Shown here piece by piece: positions 56,529-64,000 of a stretch of 64,000 nt of DNA (positions are counted from its first letter, which is position 1; each line of letters starts with the position of its first letter). The notes under the pieces were generated by a model. The model was not told the origin of the DNA. It worked only from the letters and a program-made list of their open reading frames with translations, and made no database searches. The position numbers and the translations under genes were made by a program. The stretch lies in NCBI GenBank assembly GCA_012845835.1, contig JABAKD010000023.1:19950691-20014690 (forward strand), read 5' to 3'. Source of the stretch: Undaria pinnatifida. Taxonomy: Eukaryota > Sar > Phaeophyceae > Laminariales > Alariaceae.

Positions 56529-57009
56529 AGTTGGCCAATTGCTGGCTGTTCAGGGGGAATTGCCGTTGACGGCTGCAAACAATTTGAATTCGAAATTTGC
56601 CGGATCGGCAATAACAATTTGAAGTTGAAATTTGCGAAGCGGACCAAGGCTAGTGCGGGAGGAGGCTCCGCCAACAGTGGGGGTGGTGGAGGTTCAGGAT
56701 CAGGCGTGTGGACGCTGGTCGGGCAAGAACGGGACTCAGCTTCTTCTGGCAATCCTGATTGGCCGTGCCCGAGCAAGGGTTGTGACGGCTTCCTCATCGC
56801 ACGAAATAGAAAAAACAGGAGTTCCCAGTACGCTGTCTGCGACATCTGCAGGAGTGACGACCCTTCCACGTGCCAAGCTTTTCATAACCTCAACAAGAAG
56901 CACTGGGGAAGCGGCGACAACCCTCGTGTGTGTGACTGGTGTGACGCGGACACCTGTGATTCACCTTCGATCGGCGTCCCTAACGAAGGAGCTGAGAGCT
57001 TGACGAAAC
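56529..57009 (+). CDS. Unidentified Cys-rich gene, copy A: first recognised exon
   Basis: Open from 56529 without an in-frame ATG, so it is an internal exon or its start is upstream. The candidate acceptor at TTTTTCAG (about 56500) is not proven. It encodes a Gly/Ser-rich linker (KASAGGGSANSGGGGGSGSG) and then a compact Cys/His region, WPCPSKGCDGFLIARNRKN, QYAVCDICRSDDPSTCQAF and RVCDWCDADTCDSP, spaced like a zinc-binding fold. It leaves the frame at AAAC|GTGTGT (57009), phase 1; unit B has GTGAGT there. Function unknown; I recognise no family. Confidence 0.5.
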
Positions 57010-57097
57010 GTGTGTTTCATTTCTTCGTGTTGTTGGAATTTGATGTTTGCTGTCAGCTACTATACTACTGATGTTGAGAGTTTGTTCCCGTTTTCAG

Positions 57098-57121
57098 TGT
57101 GTTCAGCGCCGTGCGACATAG
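57098..57121 (+). CDS. Copy A: 24-nt mini-exon (putative)
   Basis: Lies between TTCCCGTTTTCAG and GTAAGA, both good splice signals. Joined to the preceding phase-1 end it gives LCSAPCDI, adding two more cysteines without a stop, and ends in phase 1. The equivalent in unit B is 60433-60456, with acceptor CAAG. Exons between this and 58500 were not found. Confidence 0.4.
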   Translation, partial: CVQRRAT

Positions 57122-57399
57122 GTAAGACACCAGATGTCAACACCCTGTATTTTCGGTAGTGCTGCGTTGAGTGTTGGCTGAGTGTGCTGCAAGTTGTGCG
57201 CAATAGACTACCAGTATGTAGTTTTGGGTGTTGATGAACTTAAGCGAATCCTGTTTCCAATAATGATGCACATTGAAATTTACATTGTTTGCCTTGTGTG
57301 CCTGTCTGCAACGTTTGCTGTAGCATGTGTGTGCTACACCGGCGTGGTCGAACTACCACACGGTGTGGAAGCTGTGCTTGGGGACGCGTAGCCTGAACA

Positions 57400-58030
57400 A
57401 ACTCAAAATCGCCTAGGTGGTCACGGAGGGCAGTCCCGTCGTCGGGGTAAGCATGTTGTACTAGTTGTCTACGCAGTTGTGTGCTGTGATTTCTTCTTCA
57501 TGCGTACAAACACACTTTTGCATGTACGAGTACGTGTACGGGGCAGTCCCGTCATCGGGGTATAAGCGGGAATTGTACAAGTACTCAGGTCTACGAGTAG
57601 ACCTATGCAGTGACGCTGTGTGATGCGATTTCTTTTTCATACGTACAGCCAAACACACCTACTTCATGTATGTACGACTACGAGAACGGGGCAGTCCCGT
57701 CATCGGGGTAAGCGGGGGTTGGACAAGTGGTCCATGCAGTGACGCTTTGTGCTGTGATATAAACACACGTTTTGGATGTACGACTACGTCTACGTGGTAT
57801 CTATACATGTAAGACGCAATGAAAACGGGCAAGTCTCATCACGGGGGTCAGCCAGGGTTGTAAAAATGGTCCAGTGATAAATAACACAGCAGCATGATGC
57901 CATCAGCACCAGTGGCAGTACACACTGGAGGCTGATATATAGCAGTAAACAGAAGCTGAAGTTAACCTGGGTGATGCTGGAGAGCAGTCCCGTGATTGGG
58001 GTTAGCGAGTTGTTCATGTAGTGACGCGGT
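57400..58030 (+). repeat. Intronic tandem repeat with CCCGTCATCGGGG hairpins
   Basis: GGGCAGTCCCGTCATCGGGG recurs at about 57428, 57540, 57688, 57828 (variant) and 57982 (variant), each with CATGTACGACTACG-like text, a period of 110-155 bp. Each core CCCG-TCAT-CGGG can form a hairpin. Unit B has the same array, with one repeat fewer, at 60755-61130. Confidence 0.7.
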
Positions 58031-58499
58031 GTACTACTACTGTTACTCATTTTTCATACAACCACATGAACTCTTTGTATTAACGAGTACAAGTAGGGTG
58101 CGCAACCTCTTCAGGAATCGCAGTACACGTCGGTCGTAATAGTGTTGATAGCAGCAGCAATAGAGTAGTACCGAACAATATATACAGCAGGTACTGTCTC
58201 TTACCCTTCGTTGTCGGTATTCCGCCGGTAGGCCTTATATAGCAGTATACCGGGGCTTACGCTTACCAGTTGCGACTGTGAATCCCGTTCGTTCCTGTCC
58301 CAGTGGTGGTTTCATAGGTGTTAGCAACGTTGTGGTACCAGGCAGGGCTTTGCCCATAAACGACCGCTTTCATTACAACAGCAGTGTTAAATTGTACGAC
58401 TTCCTTTCAAACTTTGGAAATCGACGACAGCTACGTGGCCTTACTATTTTGAACATTCACTGAACGCTAGGTATTCCCATCCGTTGTTGTCGTTTGCAA

Positions 58500-58667
58500 A
58501 AGCCCTGCAAAGCAGCCGCCGAGGGCCGCCAAGTCGGCGAGGACATAAACACGAAGTGCACCGGCGACATCAAGGTCGGTGACCTCCTGAAGAAGGCAGG
58601 CGACCACTTGCTCGATATACATCCCGCAGTCCATTCCCACGGTGCCACGAGGGCGTTCGACATCGAG
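58500..58667 (+). CDS. Copy A: penultimate exon
   Basis: Encodes KPCKAAAEGRQVGEDINTKC, TGDIKVGDLLKKAGDHLLDI and HPAVHSHGATRAFDIE, ending exactly at GAG|GTACGT in phase 0. The acceptor here reads GCAAAAG where unit B has GCAG, so copy A may have a weakened splice site. The protein segment is unassigned; a short lysine/glycine pattern around KVGDLLKKAGDH is amphipathic. Confidence 0.5.
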
Positions 58668-58941
58668 GTACGTTCTACTATTATCTTGCGTCCTGTGTGT
58701 CACGAGTCGAGACATCCATGTCTCTTGCTCAAGACTAGGGGATAGCGTATGGATATAGTCTATGAAGTGCGGCTCTTTTTCCGAGTACCAAGAGCAAGTA
58801 CAACAATACCACAACAATTACTAACAACGAAAGGAGCTCCAATAGTTTGGATGGTTACGACGTCTGCTGGAGAGAAGTACGAATACTTTTTAACACAAAA
58901 TCATCGACGTCCTCCCGCCATGCTGCAACGTTTGTGGACAG

Positions 58942-59046
58942 ATCCACAAGATCATCGACAAAAAACAAGAGTGCAAGGTGCTGGGTACCTCCGCTGAGGA
59001 GGAAGAGTCCAAGCAAGCCTGCATGCTCCTTCGGAAGCAATGTTGA
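58942..59046 (+). CDS. Copy A: terminal exon
   Basis: Acceptor GTTTGTGGACAG|ATCCAC in phase 0. It encodes IHKIIDKKQECKVLGTSAEE, EESKQACMLLRKQC and a TGA stop. Joining 58667 to 58942 keeps the frame, and the sole indel relative to unit B inside it is 3 bp (one extra Glu), a pattern expected of coding sequence. Confidence 0.5.
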   Translation: MHKIIDKKQECKVLGTSAEEEESKQACMLLRKQC

Positions 59047-59862
59047 CAGCACGTTCTTTATAGAACGTTAAGTTGTGGTTTATTATACCAGCATCGTTTT
59101 TTGAGAACTATGCCTAAATGCGTGCTCTTCGTCTTTCAGGAATACAAATGTACTTCACATGTTTGCGGTGTGTGAGTTCAAGTTCTTGCTTCCAGCATGT
59201 ATTTTTTGGCACTGCGCTCCTTTACATCTTAAGTAGCAGTTTTCCTGTCTCTATCCTTGGCAAGCGCGTGCCTGGTGTTTATGCACTGCGATAATTTATT
59301 ATTGATGATCGACTTAGAGAGAGCTATTAACAAGTGTACATGTGCTACCTGAAAGGTGGAAGGATATGCCAAGCAAGTCCTCCGACGTGCCCATCATGGA
59401 CTGGGCGAATGGATGATAATAACAAACTCATAATCATAATCGTCTCCATCGTTTATCGTTGTACTGTATATGGACCTCTTGGCATTTTCAAGTCGCCAGT
59501 TGCGCCATTTGTGCTTCTTTTCCGCCTTTCTACTGAATGTCCATTCCTCCTTCCGCAAGCATAGCGGGCGGCGCCCAGCCGCCCGCGAGCGAAGCCCTTG
59601 TAAACTTAAATACCTAGACCTCGACCCCCTCGGAGGTCTCGCTCGGCATATCCTCCCCCCTCTCAGCCCTTCTCAGCCCGTAATTGCCGAAAAGAAAATT
59701 AGTTGCTGGGGAAAAGAACCGTCCCGAAGTTCCTTGCCTTCCTTGCTTTCCCTAGTCTCATTCTTACTTAGCTCTCATTCTCTGATCATATTTTTACTGC
59801 TGTCTGTCTGATATTTTTATTTTGCTTTTTCAGCAACTTCTTTTTTGTACTTTTACATTTGA

Positions 59863-60343
59863 AGTCGGCCAATTGCTGGCTGTTGCGAGGGAAGTGCCGT
59901 TGACGGCTGCAAACAAATTGAATTCGAAATTTGCCGGATCGGCAATAACAATTTGAAGTTGAAATTTGCGAAGCGGACCAAGGCTAGTGCGGGAGGAGGC
60001 TCCGCCAGCAGTGGGGGTGGTGGAGGTTCAGGATCAGGCGTGTGGACGCTGGTCGGGCAAGAACGGGACTCAGCTTCTTCTGGCAACCCTGATTGGCCGT
60101 GCCCGAGCAAGGGTTGTGACGGCTTCCTCATCGCACGAAATAGAAAAAACAGGAGTTCCCAGTACGCTGTCTGCGACATCTGCAGGAGTGACGACCCTTC
60201 CACGTGCCAAGCTTTTCATAACCTTAACAAGAAGCACTGGGGAAGCGGCGACAACCCTCGTGTATGTGACTGGTGTGACGCGGGCACCTGTGATTCACCT
60301 TCGATCGGCGTCCCTAACGAAGGAGCTGAGAGCTTGACGAAAC
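59863..60343 (+). CDS. Unidentified Cys-rich gene, copy B: first recognised exon
   Basis: Near-identical to 56529-57009. In the stretch after the Gly/Ser linker start the differences I noticed are N to S, D to G and three synonymous changes. The donor AAAC|GTGAGT at 60343 is a consensus match, better than copy A. No ATG in frame. The same Cys/His spacing is kept. Confidence 0.5.
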
Positions 60344-60432
60344 GTGAGTTTCATTTCTTTGTGTTGTTGGAATGTGATGTTCGCTGTCAGCTACTATACT
60401 ACTGATGCTGAGAGTTTGTTCCCGTTGTCAAG

Positions 60433-60456
60433 TGTGCTCAGCGCCGTGCGACATAG
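60433..60456 (+). CDS. Copy B: 24-nt mini-exon (putative)
   Basis: TGTGCTCAGCGCCGTGCGAC region between CAAG and GTAAGA. One synonymous-looking change from copy A (TCA becomes CTCA-phase CTC/TGC text is otherwise the same). The acceptor is weaker than in copy A. Confidence 0.35.
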   Translation, partial: CAQRRAT

Positions 60457-61159
60457 GTAAGACACCAGATGTCAACACCCTGTATTTTCGGTAGTGCTGC
60501 GTTGAGTGTTGGCTGAGTGTGCTGCAAGTTGTGCGCAATAGACCATGTGGTTTTGGGTGTTGGTGAACTCAAGCGAATCCTGTTTCCAATAATGATGCAC
60601 ATTGAAATTTACATTGTTTGACCTTGTGTGCCTGTCTGCAACGTTTGCTGTAGCATGTGTGTGCTACACCAGCGTGGTCGAACTACTACACGGTGTGGAA
60701 GCTGTGCTTGGGGACGCGTAGCCTGAACAAACTCAAGTTCGCCTAGGTGGTCACGGAGGGCAGTCCCGTCGTCGCGGTAAGCATGTTGTACTAGTTGTCT
60801 ACGCAGTGACGCTGCGTGCTGTGATTTCTTTTTCATGTGTACAACCAAACACTCTTTTTGTGTGTACGAGTACGTGTACGGGGCAGTCCCGTCATCGGGG
60901 TGTAAGCGGGGGTTGTACAACGTACAACCAAACACACTTCATGTATGTACGACTACGAGTACGGGGCAGTCCCGTCATCGGGGTAAGCGGGGGTTGGACA
61001 AGTGGTCCATGCAGTGACGCTTTGTGCTGTGATATAAACACACTTTTTGGATGTACGACTCCGACTACGTGGTATCTATACATGTAAGACGCAATGAAAA
61101 CGGGCAAGTCCCATCACGGGGGTCAGCCAGGGTTGTAAAAATGGTCCATGCAGTGACAA

Positions 61160-62178
61160 AGTCGACCCCGCTTTAAAGACACACCGCGTTTTTTTTTTTT
61201 GGGAGTGTCTTAAACGCGGGGAAGTGTCTTTAGGATTCTGGGGCCACTAACTCACCGTCCCCGGGGCCAATGGAGGTGTGACATATGTCAAAATGCGCGC
61301 ATTTGAAGCAGGAATGCGACCACGAAACTTTGTTGCTTGAAAACTACAACACGTGATGAAAGGCCGCAACACTACTGCTGTAGTACACTCCAATACTTTG
61401 CACATTTTGAATTTCCCTCCACCACCGAAACGCGGGAAGGAGTGAGCACGACCTGTTGTAATGTGTACGGCAGTGCGCTGTTGTTGATGCAGGCTCTTGC
61501 TGTAATGTGTACGGCAGTGCGCTGGTGTTGTTGCAGGCTTTTCTTATTGTCAAGGCGTTATCCTCACGGTGAACATCATGCCCGAGATATCGCGAACACA
61601 CCTGAGACACATCAGTTCGTTGGAACTAGCTCTGATACGATACACGCAAGTTACCTGCCACATAGGGACCAAACAAACCCAGTCGACCCCTTAGAAGGAC
61701 GCTAGGAAACGGTCGGTAGCGCAGACCACAACATACAAAAAAATCGGGCCAATACACAGAAAAGAGGACACCGTTCTTCCCCAAAGGTCAACACGAGGCA
61801 AAAACTCAAAACAAAAATACCTAAATTTAACTCCACGAGAAAGGCAAAAATCCCAAACTTTGACTGCCTGACACGAGTTGAGACTTTGACTGGCACGTGA
61901 GTTCGCCACATGGCTTCAAGCCGGCAGCTGACGACCCGCCAGCAGATGGGAGGAATCTCTCCATACCCACACGCGGTAGTGCGGGCTGCAGCAGACCGCT
62001 GTCGATGTTATACAGCAGTGTGCTGCCCCAGCAAAAAAAAATGGGGGGGGGCCGCAAAGTGGAAAAGGTACCCCCCCCTTATTATTGTACATCTGCGGGG
62101 CACCATGTTCTGGGAAAACAATGTGTCTTTATAGCGGGGAGTTTCCTCAAGAAGATTGTCTTTGAAGCGGGGACGACT
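61160..62178. mobile_element. Non-autonomous DNA element with AGTCGWCCCCGCTT inverted repeats
   Basis: Left end AGTCGACCCCGCTTTAAAG at 61160; right end, read in complement, AGTCGTCCCCGCTTCAAAG at 62178. No transposase. The location is an insertion relative to unit A. The termini resemble those of pogo/Tigger-type Tc1-mariner elements (GTCGNCCCCGCTT), though the TA target duplication typical of those is not visible. A truncated reverse copy lies at 41336-41744. Confidence 0.75.
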
Positions 62179-62887
62179 GTCCACACTGGAGGTTGATATA
62201 TAGCAGTAAACAGAAGCTGAAGTTAACCTGGGTGGTGCTGGAGAGCAGTCCCGTGATTGGGGTTAGCGAGTTGTTCATGTAGTGACCCGGTGTACTACTA
62301 CTGTTACTCATTTTTCATACAACCACATAAACTTTTTGCATTAACGTGTACAAGTAGGGTGCGCAACCTCTTCAGGAATCGCAGTACACGTCGGTCGTAA
62401 TAGTGTTGATAGCAGCAGTAATAGAGTAGTACGGAACAATAAGACACCTCCCAATAAAAACTCACTCATATGGTATATTACGAGTACCAACAACGCAGCT
62501 TGCAAAGATGAGTATAGACCTGAAATTCGTCAAACTCACGGCTGACGTCCTTGAAAATTAGTTATATAATATATACAGCAGGTACTGACTCTTACCCTTC
62601 GTTGTAGGTATTCCGCCGGTAGGCCTTATATAGCAGTATACCGGGGCTCACGCTTACCAGTTGCGACTGTGAATCCCGTTCGTTCCTGTCCCAGTTGTGG
62701 TTTCATAGGTGTTAGCAACGCTGTGGTACCAGGCAGGGCTTTGCCCATAAACGACCGTTTTTATTATCTCAGTGTTAAATTGTACGACTTCCTTTCAAAC
62801 TTTGGAAACCGACGACAGCTACGTGGCCTTACTATTTTGAACATTCACTGAACGCTAGGTATTCCCATCCGTTGTTGTCGTTTGCAG

Positions 62888-63048
62888 AAGCCCTGCGAAG
62901 CAGTCGCCGAGGGCCGCCAAGTCGGCGAGGACATAGTGCACCGGCGACATCAAGGTCGGTGACCTCCTGAAGAAGGCAGGCTACCACTTGCTCGATATAC
63001 ATCCCGCATTCCATTCCCACGGTGCCAAGAGGACGTTCGACATCGAGG
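62888..63048 (+). pseudogene. Copy B: penultimate exon, frameshifted
   Basis: The acceptor TTTGCAG|AAG is a consensus match, but an 8-bp deletion after GAGGACATA (relative to 58545-58552) shifts the frame and brings a stop soon after. The donor GAG|GTACGT is kept. Copy B could not make the copy A protein from this exon. Confidence 0.5.
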
Positions 63049-63324
63049 TACGTTCTACTCTTATCTTGCCTCCTGTGTGTCACGAGTCGAGACATCCATG
63101 TCTTTTGCTCAAGACTAGGGGATAGCGTGCGGATTGGCTCTATGAAGTGCGGCTCTTCTTCCAAGTGCCAAGAGCAAGTACAACAATACCACAACAATTA
63201 CTAACAACGAAAGAAGGAGCTCCAATAGTTTGGATGGTTACGACGTCTGCTGGAGAGAAGTACGAATACTTTTTTACACATACTTATCGACGTCCTCCCG
63301 CTATGCTTCAACGTTTGTGGACAG

Positions 63325-63426
63325 ATTCACAAGATCATCGACAAAAAACAAGAGTGCAAGGTGCTGGGTACCTCCGCTGAGGAGGAGTCCAAGCAAGCCT
63401 GCATGCTCCTCCTGAAGCAATGTTAA
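63325..63426 (+). CDS. Copy B: terminal exon
   Basis: Same as 58942-59046 apart from a few substitutions and one missing Glu codon. Acceptor GTGGACAG|ATTCAC, stop TAA at 63424. In frame by itself, but downstream of the broken exon. Confidence 0.45.
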   Translation: MHKIIDKKQECKVLGTSAEEESKQACMLLLKQC

Positions 63427-64000
63427 CAGCACATTCTTTATAGCACGTTAAGTTGTGGTTTCTATATACCAGCATCGTTTTTTGAGCACTATGCCTAAAT
63501 GCATGCTCTTCGTCCTTCGGAATACAAATGTACTTCACATGTTTGCGGTGTGTGCGTTCAAGTTCCTGCTTTCAGCATGTTTTTTGTTTTTTTTGGCACT
63601 GCGCTCCTTTACATCTTAAGTAGCAGTTTTCCTGTCTCTATCCTTGACAAGCGCGTGTCTGGTGTTTATGCACTGCGATAATTTATTATTGATGATCGAC
63701 TTAGAGAGAGCTACTAATAAGTGTACAGGTGCTACCTGAGAGGTGGAAGGATATGCCAAGCAAGTCCTCCGACGTGCCCGTCATGGACTGGGCGAATGGA
63801 TGATAATAACAAACTCACAATCATAATCGTCTCCATCGTTTATCGTTGTACTGTATATGGACCTCTTGGCATTTTCAAGTCGCCAGTTGCGCCATTTGTG
63901 CTTCTTTTCCGCCTTTCTACTGAATGTCCATTCCTCCTTCCGCGAGCATAGCGGGCGGCATCCAGCCGCCCGCGAGCGAAGCCCTTGTAGTACATACCGT

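Larger units (their letters stand above)
56268..59602 (+). repeat. Tandem duplication unit A (about 3.3 kb)
   Basis: Starts CTTAAATACCTAGACCTCGA and ends at a GC hairpin followed by CTTGTA (59597-59602). Unit B begins at the next bases with the same start sequence. The unit contains a cysteine-rich gene, a G/T-rich tandem repeat (57400-58030) and two 3' exons. Similarity to unit B is high along its whole length. Confidence 0.9.
59603..63989 (+). repeat. Tandem duplication unit B (about 4.4 kb, enlarged)
   Basis: Same order as unit A, but with a 1.02-kb inverted-repeat element (61160-62178), and about 125 bp extra at 62440-62575. It ends in the same GC hairpin and CTTGTA (63984-63989). The window ends 11 bp later. 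Confidence 0.9.

Overview
Eukaryotic nuclear DNA, about 64 kb, made almost entirely of transposable-element remains and simple repeats. The signs are GT-AG introns, a Ty3/gypsy LTR retrotransposon, non-LTR retrotransposon (LINE) 3' ends with AAC tails, hAT transposases, Helitron/PIF1-type helicase pieces, a tyrosine-recombinase fragment and very long microsatellites. No bacterial operon, rRNA or confident tRNA gene is seen. A protist or alga would fit this mix, but the sequence alone does not name the organism.

Layout. 1.9-4.1 kb: decayed Helitron Rep/helicase-type gene. 5.0-6.8 kb: tandem copies of a LINE 3' UTR. 9.0-9.5 kb: C-terminal scrap of one hAT transposase. 9.97-10.47 kb: 42-bp minisatellite. 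11.3-15.1 kb: a second, nearly complete hAT element with a BED finger, a phase-0 intron, the catalytic region and the dimerisation domain, broken by frameshifts. 15-25 kb: dispersed repeats, a tRNA-like sequence and a reverse-strand LINE RT piece. 25.0-26.5 kb: element with about 335-bp inverted arms. 26.5-28.0 kb and 41.7-43.2 kb: two LINE 3' ends. 28.7-38.0 kb: ATT-type microsatellites into which a Ty3/gypsy family seems to have inserted, giving a solo LTR at 29.06 kb and a 5' LTR-gag-pol element at 32.3-37.84 kb. A PIF1-like helicase fragment lies between them. 40.2-41.3 kb: G-tract-rich repeats. 45.2-45.5 kb: tyrosine recombinase C-terminus. 47.7-48.9 kb: non-autonomous hAT-type element with 18-bp terminal inverted repeats and an 8-bp target duplication. 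53.5-53.7 kb: (TGCGG)n. 56.27-64 kb: two tandem copies of a 3.3-kb unit that carries an unidentified cysteine-rich multi-exon gene; the second copy is enlarged by a 1.02-kb inverted-repeat element.

The strongest host-gene candidate is the duplicated cysteine-rich gene. Everything else that codes recognisably belongs to mobile elements, mostly broken. A family of short GC hairpins ending in CTTGTA recurs across the window, including at the edges of the microsatellite and the duplication units, and is not explained by the recognised elements. Boundaries and homologies were judged by eye.
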